A DNA stretch of 40,664 bases from Pseudomonadota bacterium (GTDB lineage: Bacteria; Pseudomonadota; Alphaproteobacteria; Kiloniellales; JACOMY01). A program made the position numbers and the translations under genes. This document shows, piece by piece, positions 7,893-17,425 of this stretch. The DNA lies in assembly GCA_029781795.1 (NCBI GenBank), contig JAKOWB010000090.1, positions 1 through 40,664 of the forward strand, in the 5' to 3' direction. How positions within the stretch are numbered: the first letter of the stretch is position 1; the number at the start of each line of letters is the position of its first letter. The notes below the pieces were generated by a model, which was not told the DNA's origin, made no database searches, and worked only from the letters and a program-made list of their open reading frames with translations.

Positions 7893-8507
7893 ATGTCGAA
7901 GCGCGAGAACTCGAAGTACAAGATCGACCGCCGTCTCGGCGTCAATCTCTGGGGCCGTCCCAAGTCGCCGCTGAACAAGCGCCAGTACGGCCCGGGCCAG
8001 CACGGCCAGCGCCGCAAGAAGCCGACCGACTTCGGCACCCAGCTCATGGCGAAGCAGAAGCTGAAGGGCTACTACGGCTCCATCGGCGAGCGCCAGTTCC
8101 GCAAGTACTACCAGGAAGCCGCCCGCCGCAAGGGCGACACCGGCGAGAACCTGGTCGGCCTGCTGGAGCGCCGGCTGGACGCGGTGGTCTACCGCGCCAA
8201 GTTCGTGCCGACGGTCTTCGCCGCGCGCCAGTTCGTCAACCACGGCCACGTCACGGTGAACGGCAAGCGCGTCACCATCTCCTCCTACCAGGTCAAGGAC
8301 GGCGACGAGATCCAGATCCGCGCCAAGAGCCGCGACCTGCCGCTGGTGCTGTCGGCCATCGACAGCAGCGAGCGCGAGGTGCCGGACTACATCGAGGTCA
8401 ACATCGGCGAGCGCAAGGCGCGCTACATCCGCCAGCCGAAGCTGGGCGACGTGCCCTATCCGGTGCAGATGGAGCCGAACCTGGTGGTCGAGTTCTACTC
8501 GCGCTAA
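7893..8507 (+). CDS. rpsD: 30S ribosomal protein S4
   Basis: Primary 16S rRNA-binding protein that nucleates assembly of the 30S body. 204 residues, the usual length for alphaproteobacterial S4. It starts [16 protein letters not shown], includes the [12 protein letters not shown] stretch, and carries the S4 RNA-binding domain at about residues 94-155 ([17 protein letters not shown]). The conserved C-terminus NLVVEFYSR is present. The ATG at 7893 has AAGGAG at 7877-7882, ten bases upstream. It has its own strong promoter and leader and a terminator hairpin at 8537-8564, so it is probably transcribed alone. Confidence 0.98.
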   Translation: MSKRENSKYKIDRRLGVNLWGRPKSPLNKRQYGPGQHGQRRKKPTDFGTQLMAKQKLKGYYGSIGERQFRKYYQEAARRKGDTGENLVGLLERRLDAVVYRAKFVPTVFAARQFVNHGHVTVNGKRVTISSYQVKDGDEIQIRAKSRDLPLVLSAIDSSEREVPDYIEVNIGERKARYIRQPKLGDVPYPVQMEPNLVVEFYSR

Positions 8508-8520
8508 GGCGCGACGCCAC

Positions 8521-9870
8521 TCAGCAGCGCTTTTCGACGGGCCCGGCCGCTTGGTCGGGCCCGTTGTCGTTTCGCGCCGCCGCCGCGCCGGCCAGGGGCT
8601 GCTCCGGACCGAGCAGCTGCTGCCGGCCATGCTGGTCCTTGGCGGCCAGGAGAAGCGGGCGGCGCAGCGGGCCCTGGCCGCGCACGCGCAGCCAGAAGCC
8701 GCCGTTGCGCCAGGCCGGATTGATGTCCCGGGCGATGTCCGGCCGCTCCAGCCGGATCGCCGCGACCTCGATGCCGGGCTCGTCGCTGATCACCAGCAGC
8801 GGCGCTACCGGCTCGTCGTCACGCCAGGGCGCCCAGCCGCGCAGCGTCATCACGCTGCCGGTCGCGTCGCAGCGGACCTCCTCGATGAAGCCGAAGTGGC
8901 GCCAGCGGATCCGCTCGGGCCAGCGCGACCGCAGTGCGTCGGCGCTCGCCTGGTGCAGCGTCACGGCGACCTGATAGCCGCTCTCCGCCGCCTGGTTGGC
9001 CTGCCCGCTGAAGGAGACGTCGCCGCGCTGCCAGCCCGCCCGCAGCACCGCTTCGACCGCCGGCTGGTTGTCCTCATCCGTCAGGGCAAGGGCAAGATGC
9101 ATCGTCGTCTCGCGCCGCTGCCGCGACGCAAGCTCGGCCAGGGCGGGTTCCGCCCGCCGGGCCAGGATGTCGAGCATCTCGAGGGCGACACGGCCGCGGT
9201 ACTCGTCGGGCTTTGAACTCCATATCCCGCCGCTGTGCCGGCGGTAGGCGCCCAGGACCGCGTCGATGTAGCCAAGCCTGCCGTGCCCGGTCGCATGGAT
9301 CAGCATCGGCCAGTCGCCGATCGGCATGGCGTCGTACCAGTCGGGAAGGGGCAGCAGGGCCTCGCGGCGGAACAGGGCCAGGCCGCCCGCGACATAGTGG
9401 ATGCGCAGGATGTCCCGCTGGTCGATGATGCGCGGATGGCCGGCCGGGACGAAGCTTGTCGCCAGCTTCGTGCCGTGTTCGTCGATCGTCGCTACATCGT
9501 GAAAGCAGGCGGCGCAGTCCGGGTGCGCCTCGAGAAAGTCGATCTGCCGGCGCAGCTTGTCGGGAGAGGACCAGAGGTCGTCGCCGTCGACGCTGGCAAG
9601 ATAGCGTCCACGTGCGATCGCCAGCGCCCGGGTGCAGACATGATTGGTGTTCAGGTTCCGGTCGGACAGCAGCACCCTGATGCGGTCCGGATGGCGCGCG
9701 CTGTAGTCCAGCGCGATCTCGCGCGTGCGATCGGTCGAGCAGTCCTCGCTGATGATGATCTCGAACGGGACAGCCACCTCCTGCCGCAGGATGCTGTCCA
9801 ACGCCTGCGCCAGGAAACGTTCGTGGTTGTAGGTCACAACCACGATGCTGGCGACGATGCCGTCCGTCAT
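8521..9870 (-). CDS. GT2-family glycosyltransferase with extra C-terminal domain
   Basis: 449 residues. The N-terminal GT-A domain (1-240) starts with SIVVVTYNHERFLAQALDSI and contains SEDCSTDRT and the metal/nucleotide-sugar motif DGDD (D95, D97, D98), so it should transfer a sugar from a nucleotide donor. A helical middle (240-310) follows. Residues about 320-415 form a separate domain with the pattern GWAPWRDDEPV...ISDEPGIEVAAIRLERPDIA...GFWLRV, a beta-sandwich-like module I have seen attached to other surface-glycan enzymes. The last 20 or so residues are encoded by the rpsD terminator region and look low-complexity. The start overlaps the end of the DegT gene by four bases (ATGA), so the two form one operon, DegT first. 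Confidence 0.87.
   Translation of the reverse strand: MTDGIVASIVVVTYNHERFLAQALDSILRQEVAVPFEIIISEDCSTDRTREIALDYSARHPDRIRVLLSDRNLNTNHVCTRALAIARGRYLASVDGDDLWSSPDKLRRQIDFLEAHPDCAACFHDVATIDEHGTKLATSFVPAGHPRIIDQRDILRIHYVAGGLALFRREALLPLPDWYDAMPIGDWPMLIHATGHGRLGYIDAVLGAYRRHSGGIWSSKPDEYRGRVALEMLDILARRAEPALAELASRQRRETTMHLALALTDEDNQPAVEAVLRAGWQRGDVSFSGQANQAAESGYQVAVTLHQASADALRSRWPERIRWRHFGFIEEVRCDATGSVMTLRGWAPWRDDEPVAPLLVISDEPGIEVAAIRLERPDIARDINPAWRNGGFWLRVRGQGPLRRPLLLAAKDQHGRQQLLGPEQPLAGAAAARNDNGPDQAAGPVEKRC
8537..8564 (+). terminator. rpsD terminator hairpin, inside the 3' end of the convergent GT2 gene
   Basis: A perfect nine-base stem, ACGGGCCCG (8537-8545) with CGGGCCCGT (8556-8564), has a ten-base loop and is followed by TGTCGTTT. 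It lies 30 bases after the rpsD stop and within the reading frame of the glycosyltransferase on the other strand, whose C-terminal residues it encodes. The T-run is weak, so termination strength is uncertain. Confidence 0.6.
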
Positions 9871-11105
9871 GCAGCCTTTGGCGAGGTAAGATCGATCAAG
9901 CGTCGGCGGATCGGTGCCGCGTTCGCCGCGAGGAAGCCGAGCAATCGGCAGAGTTCCTCGACCGCCGCCGCCGTCATCGCGGTGCCGGTCGGCAAGGCCA
10001 GGACCTGCGCGGACAGGCGGTCGGTCACGGGCAGGCGCGCGGCCGCCAGCGGGTCCTCGGCGCGGTAAGGGGCCATGCGGTGGCAGCCGGGATGGAAGTA
10101 GCGCCGCGCCAGCACACCTTCGGCCCGCAGCCAGCGCACGAGTTCGTCGCGCGATACGCCGGCCGCCTGCTCGTCCACCTCGAGGATTACGTAGTGGTGG
10201 TTGACCTCGTCCCCGGCCGGGGCCTCGTGCAGCCTGATGCCGGGCAGGCCGGCGAGGCCCTGGCGGTAGGCCGCGAAGTTGCGACGGTTGACGGAGATGA
10301 ACTCGTCGAGCGCTTCCAGCGAAGTCAGGCCCATGGCGGCGCAGACCTCGGGCATCTTGGCGTTGATGCCCAGGATGTCGACATGGTCGGTGCCACGGAA
10401 GCCGAAGTTGCGCATCCGGCGCAGACGGTCGGCCAGCGTGCCGTCGTTGGTGAGGATGGCGCCGCCTTCGAAGGCGTTGGCCACCTTGGTGGCGTGGAAG
10501 CTCAGCACCTCGGCGTCGCCGGCGCCGCCGATCGGCTGGCCGCGGTGGCTACAGCCCAGGGCATGGGCGGCATCGAACAGCAGGGGAAGGCGGTGTTGGC
10601 GCGCAAGGTCCGACAGCGCCTCGGGCGCGCAGGCCTGGCCCCAGAGATGGACGCCCAGGATGCCGCCCGTGCGGGGCGTGATGAGGCGCTCCACCTCCGC
10701 CGGATCCATCAGGTGCGTGGCCGGGTCGACATCGCAGAAGATCGGCGTCAGGTCGAGCCAGCGCAGCGAGTGCGCCGTGGCGACGAAGGTGAAGCTGGGC
10801 AGGATCACTTCGCCGGTCATGCCGAGCGCCTTTATGGCGATCTGCAGGCCGGCGGTCGCGTTGTTCGTCGCGACGCAGTGGCGGACAGCGTGGCGCGAAG
10901 CGACCGCGGCCTCGAACTCAGCGACCAGAGGTCCGTCGTTGGTCAGCCAGCGGCTGTCCAGCATCGCCTCGATGCGGGCCATCAGGTGCGCGCGCTCGCC
11001 GATGTTCGGTCGCCCCACGTGAAGGTCGCCGGTGAACAGGGCCGGGCCACCGAGCACGGCCAAGTCTGCGAGACCAGCCTTGGATAAGGCCTTGCCTGTT
11101 GCCAT
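9867..11105 (-). CDS. DegT/DnrJ/EryC1/StrS sugar aminotransferase
   Basis: PLP-dependent aminotransferase (412 residues) that aminates a keto-sugar nucleotide. Visible features: NNATAGLQIAIKALG near the PLP phosphate, GEVILPSFTFVAT, the PLP-ring Asp in LLFDAAHALG (D178), and the Schiff-base lysine in SFHATK (K207) followed by EGGAILT. The C-terminal NHHYVILEVDE...RRYFHPGCHRMAPYR is typical of VioA/PerA/WecE-like enzymes. The ATG at 11105 is preferred to a TTG at 11120. It is the first gene of a two-gene operon with the GT2 glycosyltransferase and faces the FemAB-like gene across a short AT-rich region. The product sugar (for example perosamine or a 4-amino-dideoxyhexose) cannot be fixed. Confidence 0.92.
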   Translation of the reverse strand: MATGKALSKAGLADLAVLGGPALFTGDLHVGRPNIGERAHLMARIEAMLDSRWLTNDGPLVAEFEAAVASRHAVRHCVATNNATAGLQIAIKALGMTGEVILPSFTFVATAHSLRWLDLTPIFCDVDPATHLMDPAEVERLITPRTGGILGVHLWGQACAPEALSDLARQHRLPLLFDAAHALGCSHRGQPIGGAGDAEVLSFHATKVANAFEGGAILTNDGTLADRLRRMRNFGFRGTDHVDILGINAKMPEVCAAMGLTSLEALDEFISVNRRNFAAYRQGLAGLPGIRLHEAPAGDEVNHHYVILEVDEQAAGVSRDELVRWLRAEGVLARRYFHPGCHRMAPYRAEDPLAAARLPVTDRLSAQVLALPTGTAMTAAAVEELCRLLGFLAANAAPIRRRLIDLTSPKAA

Positions 11106-11298
11106 CGACGTTCGCCGCAACCACGCCCAATGCCATATTCCGATATGTGAGCGGAATGATTAACATAATGAGATGTTTCGCGCTACGCAGTTATTCAATT
11201 TTAAATAACACCTTGAAAATATAAATAAAATGACAGGCGCTCAGTACTCCTTGAGGTCGCCGACTTGCAGCGGATCGCATACAAAGATATGAGGGCGC
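11106..11298. promoter_or_regulatory. AT-rich divergent control region with two inverted repeats
   Basis: This 193-base spacer between divergent transcription units is strikingly AT-rich against a 70% GC background, mainly 11133-11235. It holds ATTCCG-N9-CGGAAT (11137-11157) and GTTATT-N8-AATAAC (11190-11209), followed by a TATAAA-like stretch at 11220-11225. It probably contains the promoters of the DegT-GT2 operon (minus) and the FemAB-like/methyltransferase operon (plus). No individual -35/-10 pair is convincing. Low GC upstream of surface-polysaccharide genes also fits silencing by an H-NS-like or MucR/Ros-type protein. Confidence 0.5.
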
Positions 11299-12231
11299 GT
11301 GATCGCAGGCTACGCACATGCGGCCTATGCCGCTTCCCTCAGCGAGTTTGGCCGGCCGCTCGCTCTGCCGCGGTCCCGCGGCTGGCTGCTCGAACGCTCC
11401 CTGGACCGCGCCGCCGGGCTCGACGCGATGGGATGCTATCCCTTGTTCGCCTGCCAGGATTGGATGGGCCTCAATGCCGATCTGGAGGAACTGTGCGGCC
11501 GGCTGGTGTCGGTCGTCCTGGTTCCCGACCCCTTCGCGCCGGTTGAAAGCGAAACCTTCTCGAATTGGTTCGATCACCTGCGGCCCTTCAAGCGCCACCA
11601 CCTGGTCGACCTCTCCAGGCTCGATCGTGACCGGCTGCCGCGGCACCACCGCCGCCATCTCGCCAAGGCCGAGCGCTCGGTTTCGGTCGAGCGCAGTGCC
11701 GCGCCGGAGCGGTGGCTCGATGCCTGGACGGACCTTTACGGCGGCCTGATGCGCCGCCACGGCGTTGACGGCATCAGGGCCTTCTCGCGCGAGAGTTTCC
11801 GTCGGCAGTTCGCCGTGCCCGGTCTCGCGCTGTTCACCGCGACGGCGGCGGACGACCTGGTCGGCCTGCATCTCTGGTACCGCCAGGGCGATGTGGCCTT
11901 CTATCACCTGGGCGCGATGAATGAAGCCGGCCGGCGGCTCAGCGCCTCCTACGCCTCCTTCCGGCAGGCCATGCAGGAGTTTCGCCAGGAGGGCGTGCGC
12001 TGGCTCGACCTCGGCGGCGGGGCCGGCCTTGGCGCGGCCAGCGAGGCCGATGGACTGGAGCGCTTCAAGCGCGGCTGGGCGCACGAGGCGCGCATGACCT
12101 TGATCTGCGGCAAGGTGCTCGATCGGCGGCGCTACCAGGCGCTCTGCGCCGCCGCGCCGGCAGGCGAGGCGGACTACTTTCCGCTCTATCGCCGCGGCGA
12201 GTTCGCGCCGAGGCACGAGGCCGGCTCATGA
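11299..12231 (+). CDS. FemAB/GNAT-like (BioF2-type) acyl- or aminoacyltransferase
   Basis: 310 residues with the C-terminal GNAT-fold half of the FemAB/Acetyltransf_6 group: HHRRHLAKAERSVSVE (about 115-130), DDLVGLHLWYRQGDVAFYHLGAMNEAG (about 187-213), and WLDLGGGAGL...DGLERFKRGWAHE (about 235-265), where the FKRGW element is characteristic. Related proteins transfer acyl or aminoacyl groups to cell-surface polymers or amino sugars. The start is a GTG at 11299 with GAGG at 11291-11294. It overlaps the following methyltransferase by four bases (ATGA). Opposite a sugar aminotransferase, an N-acyl transfer to the new amino group is plausible, but this is inference. Confidence 0.72.
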   Translation: MIAGYAHAAYAASLSEFGRPLALPRSRGWLLERSLDRAAGLDAMGCYPLFACQDWMGLNADLEELCGRLVSVVLVPDPFAPVESETFSNWFDHLRPFKRHHLVDLSRLDRDRLPRHHRRHLAKAERSVSVERSAAPERWLDAWTDLYGGLMRRHGVDGIRAFSRESFRRQFAVPGLALFTATAADDLVGLHLWYRQGDVAFYHLGAMNEAGRRLSASYASFRQAMQEFRQEGVRWLDLGGGAGLGAASEADGLERFKRGWAHEARMTLICGKVLDRRRYQALCAAAPAGEADYFPLYRRGEFAPRHEAGS

Positions 12232-12887
12232 ACGAGAAGCCATACCTGAGCATTGTCCGGGACGTGGAAGCCTTCCTAGAACGCCATGGCGACAGCTACC
12301 TCGGCGTCGGTTGGACCAAACGGCAAGAGTACGCCACCTTGCGCTACCACATCATGCTGGAGGTGATCCGGCCGGGTATGCAGGGACCGGTTTCGCTGCT
12401 CGATTTTGGTTGTGGCGCCGCGCATCTGCTGGACTACATCAAGACCAACGGCATCCGGGGCATCGACTACAGCGGCCTCGACCTCTCCGACCGCTTTCTC
12501 GATCTATCGCGCAGCAAGCACCCCGGCGTGACCTTCCACAAGGCCGACCTGCTGGACCCGGAGGTCAGGCTGTCGTCCTTCGACTACGTGGTCATGAACG
12601 GCATCTTCACCTATCGCGGCGGCATGGATCACGAGTCGATGTGGCGCTATTGCCAAGCCTTGCTGCTGCGCGTCGCCAAGATCGCGCGCGTCGGCTTCGC
12701 CTTCAATGTCATGACCAAGTACCTGGATTGGGAGCGCGACGACCTCTTCCACCTGCCGCTCGACACCGTGGCGCGCTTCGTCTCCGACAACATCAGCCGC
12801 GCCTTCACGGTGCGCCACGACTACGGGCTCTACGAGTACACGGTCTATGTGTATCACCGCGCGCTGGTGGACGAGATCCCGGACTGA
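12228..12887 (+). CDS. Class I SAM-dependent methyltransferase
   Basis: 219 residues with a Rossmann-type SAM site: motif I LLDFGCGAAHLLDYI (about 58-72), acidic D in YSGLDLSD (about 82-89), motif II-like FHKADLLDP and motif III-like FDYVVMNGIFTY. It is translationally coupled to the FemAB-like gene by an ATGA overlap, so both probably act on the same surface glycan. The acceptor is unknown. The gene is convergent with the glycerophosphotransferase-like gene with 15 bases between. Confidence 0.88.
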   Translation: MNEKPYLSIVRDVEAFLERHGDSYLGVGWTKRQEYATLRYHIMLEVIRPGMQGPVSLLDFGCGAAHLLDYIKTNGIRGIDYSGLDLSDRFLDLSRSKHPGVTFHKADLLDPEVRLSSFDYVVMNGIFTYRGGMDHESMWRYCQALLLRVAKIARVGFAFNVMTKYLDWERDDLFHLPLDTVARFVSDNISRAFTVRHDYGLYEYTVYVYHRALVDEIPD

Positions 12888-12902
12888 GGCCCGTTCCGGC
12901 CG

Positions 12903-13994
12903 TCACGCCGGCGGTGCGATCCGCGGCACCGGGAAGGGCAGGCCCGCCAGCGCCGCTTCCATGACATCGAGGATCAGCGCGCTGCTGCGGCCGAGGTGGC
13001 TGAACTGCTCCTTGCGGTGGCGCCGGGCACGGCGGCGGTAGCGCCGCGGGTCCGCCAGCATCCGTTCGACCGCCGGCCGCAGCCCGGCGAGCGGCACCTT
13101 CTCGGCATAGTAGGGCGGCTCGCAGGGGCGCTCGGGCAGGCCCATGTGGGGCAGGGCGGGAATCGTCCAGTCGGTGACCGCGATGCCCGGCACCTCGAAC
13201 AGCAGCGCCTCGGCCAGGCAGTTCGACTCGTCCGAGACGATGATGTCGACCAGACCCAGGCAATCCAAGATGTTGGTCTTGGGATCGACGATGGTGACGT
13301 TGCGCCGCGCGCCGCGATAGGGCTGGATCATCTCGTGGCGGATCAGCTCGTGCTCCGGCCAGTACTTGACCAGCAGGTTGACCGGCAGCTCGCCCAGGGC
13401 GCCGACGAAGTCGTGGAAGCGGCCGCTGTCCTCGGTGTCCCACGACGGCGCCAGCAGAACCGAGGGCCGTTGCTGGATCCCGGTCGCCTGGCGCAGCGCC
13501 GCGACGGTACGGGCGAAGTCCGCACGCTGGTTGAACACATGGTCCGCCTTGGGCCAGCCCAGCTCGAACACGCCGATGCGCGGCCGGGTGATGGGCAGGG
13601 CGGCGCAGCGTTGCCAGCAGCGGCTCCAGACCGGCCCCGGCAACACGCCGATGTCGAAACCGTCCCAGGGCGATTCGCGCCAGAAGTTCTGCTCCAGAGT
13701 CTGCTCGTCCGGCCAGTATTCCTGGCCGACGTCATGCAGCAGCGCGACCGAGAAGTCCGCGGCCCTGGGATCGGGGTGGTGCGAGCAATAGACGCCGATG
13801 CGCGCCGCCTCCGCCATGTCGCGGGTGATGCGGGTGGCGATGCCGCGCCGCTCGGCCTCGCGCCGCAGCGGGCCGATGTTCTGGTCCTCGGTTTCGGTAT
13901 AGCAGAAGAAGGTGATCGGCTGACGGATGCTGGAGGTTGTCTTCAGTCGCGGCCGGGCGCCGGGCAGCAGCCGCTGCAGGACATGCATCACCAT
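12903..13994 (-). CDS. Glycosyl/glycerophosphotransferase-like protein (GT-B fold)
   Basis: 363 residues. The C-terminal half has the pattern of the CDP-glycerol glycerophosphotransferase (TagB/TagF) family: LLAPSWDT, LLVKYWPEHELIRHE, NVTIVDPKTNILDCLGLVDIIVSDESNCLAEALLFEVPGIAV, where the S-D-E-S loop binds the nucleotide phosphate in related enzymes. The classical FRPHP is replaced by YWPEH. The N-terminal half (FFCYTETEDQNIGPLRREAERRGI) is the acceptor-side Rossmann domain. No signal peptide or transmembrane helix. Starts at 13994 or 13988 are equally possible. The family link is moderate; a general capsule glycosyltransferase is the alternative. It probably has its own promoter because a strong terminator lies upstream. 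Confidence 0.6.
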   Translation of the reverse strand: MVMHVLQRLLPGARPRLKTTSSIRQPITFFCYTETEDQNIGPLRREAERRGIATRITRDMAEAARIGVYCSHHPDPRAADFSVALLHDVGQEYWPDEQTLEQNFWRESPWDGFDIGVLPGPVWSRCWQRCAALPITRPRIGVFELGWPKADHVFNQRADFARTVAALRQATGIQQRPSVLLAPSWDTEDSGRFHDFVGALGELPVNLLVKYWPEHELIRHEMIQPYRGARRNVTIVDPKTNILDCLGLVDIIVSDESNCLAEALLFEVPGIAVTDWTIPALPHMGLPERPCEPPYYAEKVPLAGLRPAVERMLADPRRYRRRARRHRKEQFSHLGRSSALILDVMEAALAGLPFPVPRIAPPA

Positions 13995-14069
13995 CGCCCG
14001 CGCCCCCTTCGCTCCGTTCCGGCTGGGAGGCTAGGCAAGCCTGAATAACGCCGCAACCTGCCTCGGCTG

Positions 14070-14111
14070 AAAAAGGCCAGCGCCGCGCGGGCGGGCCCGG
14101 CGCGGCGCTGG
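14070..14111 (-). terminator. Strong intrinsic terminator of the purS-grxD operon
   Basis: On the minus strand a perfect 12-base stem, CCAGCGCCGCGC with GCGCGGCGCTGG (14077-14088 and 14100-14111 in plus coordinates), with an 11-base loop, is followed by two C and then TTTTT (14074-14070). It lies about 50 bases after the grxD stop and is the best terminator in the window. Confidence 0.85.
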
Positions 14112-14159
14112 GATCGTTCCTTGCCGGCCGGAGCCGACGCAGTCGGACAGGTGCGGGGG

Positions 14160-14498
14160 TCAGGCCTTGGCCTGGACCGGCACGCCCTTGGCAGCCATCA
14201 GCTCGCCGAGCTCGCCCGACTGGAACATCTCACGGACGATGTCGCAGCCGCCGACGAACTCGCCCTTCACATAGAGCTGCGGGATGGTCGGCCACTGGGC
14301 GAAGTCCTTGATGCCCTGGCGCAGGCCGGGGTCCTGCAGCACGTCGATGCCCTTGAACTTGACGCCGACGTGGTTCAGCACCTGCACCACCGCGGCGGAG
14401 AAGCCGCACTGCGGGAAGACCGGGGTGCCCTTCATGTAGAGCACCACGTCGTTGCCGTTGATTTCCTGGCGGATGCGTTCGAAGACCGCGTTGTCCAT
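14160..14498 (-). CDS. grxD: Monothiol glutaredoxin Grx4 family
   Basis: 112-residue class II glutaredoxin with the CGFS active site (C31-G-F-S) in PVFPQCGFSAAVVQ. Such proteins bind a [2Fe-2S] cluster with glutathione and deliver iron-sulfur clusters, usually together with a BolA partner. The TIPQLYVKGEFVGGCDIVREM stretch provides the glutathione-binding TIP motif and the GG-C-D turn. It follows bolA by 17 bases on the same strand, matching the common bolA-grxD pairing. Last gene of the pur operon, before the strong terminator. Confidence 0.96.
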   Translation of the reverse strand: MDNAVFERIRQEINGNDVVLYMKGTPVFPQCGFSAAVVQVLNHVGVKFKGIDVLQDPGLRQGIKDFAQWPTIPQLYVKGEFVGGCDIVREMFQSGELGELMAAKGVPVQAKA

Positions 14499-14515
14499 CT
14501 TGCCTGTCCCTCTGG

Positions 14516-14752
14516 TTAGTCCTTCGGCGCCGAGGTCTGCAGCGCCAAGGCGTGGAGTTCGTTGCCCATGCGGCCCTTCAGGGCCTCATAGACCATCTGG
14601 TGCTGCTGCACCCGGCTCTTGCCCTTGAAACTGGCGGAGGTGACATAGGCGGCGTAGTGGTCGCCGTCGCCGCGCAGATCCTCGATGGTGACCTGCGCGT
14701 CGGGCAGCGCCTTGCGAATCATGGCCTCGATCTCGCCCGCGTTCATCGCCAT
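14516..14752 (-). CDS. bolA: BolA-family protein
   Basis: 78-residue BolA/IbaG-type protein. It contains the variable loop DLRGDGDHYAAYVTSASFKGKSRVQQHQMVYEALKGRM (about 25-62), in which the His of RVQQHQ is the conserved cluster-ligand histidine in BolA-glutaredoxin complexes. BolA proteins form [2Fe-2S]-bridged heterodimers with CGFS glutaredoxins, here encoded next door. Twelve bases separate it from purL upstream. An alternative start two residues in (MNAGEIEAMI) is equally plausible. Confidence 0.94.
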   Translation of the reverse strand: MAMNAGEIEAMIRKALPDAQVTIEDLRGDGDHYAAYVTSASFKGKSRVQQHQMVYEALKGRMGNELHALALQTSAPKD

Positions 14753-14764
14753 GCCAGAACCCTC

Positions 14765-16963
<2,199 letters not shown>

Positions 16964-16972
16964 GATGGGGCC

Positions 16973-17425
16973 TTACTTCGGGGCGACGATCGATTGTTCC
17001 TCCCAGATCAGGTAGCGGCCGCCAGGGCCGGGACCCACGAGGATCTGGTAGGGGAAGACGTCGCCGGTCTTCTGCGAGGTGCGGCTGGCGAGGATGCGCA
17101 TGCGGTCGCCCTCGGGCGTGATCGAGACGTTCGAATAGACGAACCACTCGCCCACCGCGGCGGCGTTCGGCAGGTAGGAGTTGATGAAGGTCTTCAGCTC
17201 CTCGCCGGTCATCTCGGTCTTCACGCGGTTGTCGCCGCGCACCTCGATGATGATGATGCGCGCGTTGTCGGCGTAGAGGTCCGCCATCCCCTTGTCGAAG
17301 CGCTGCTCCAGGTAGACCAGCTTGTCGAAGAGGTCGCGCGCGGCGGCATAGCGCTCCTCGACGGTCTGTGCCGAGACGCTCGCCGGCAGCAGCAGCGAGA
17401 AGAGCAGCGCGAAGAGGCGGCGCAT
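16973..17425 (-). CDS. Secreted NTF2/SnoaL-like protein inserted between purQ and purL
   Basis: 150 residues with a clear Sec signal peptide ([19 protein letters not shown], cleavage before QT). The mature part has an NTF2-like pattern: a helical start (VEERYAAARDLFDKLVYLEQRFDKGMADLYADNARI), then strands such as RIIIIEVRGDNRVKTEMTGEELKTFINSYL and RMRILASRTSQKTGDVFPYQILVGPG. Its ATG overlaps the purQ stop by one base, so it is translated as part of the purine operon, although it should act in the periplasm. No catalytic residues are recognisable; a binding role is possible. I do not know the specific family. Confidence 0.78.
   Translation of the reverse strand: MRRLFALLFSLLLPASVSAQTVEERYAAARDLFDKLVYLEQRFDKGMADLYADNARIIIIEVRGDNRVKTEMTGEELKTFINSYLPNAAAVGEWFVYSNVSITPEGDRMRILASRTSQKTGDVFPYQILVGPGPGGRYLIWEEQSIVAPK

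Noticed and set aside
11213..11240. TTGAAA as a -35 box for the FemAB-like gene
   Set aside because: No acceptable -10 box lies 16-18 bases downstream.
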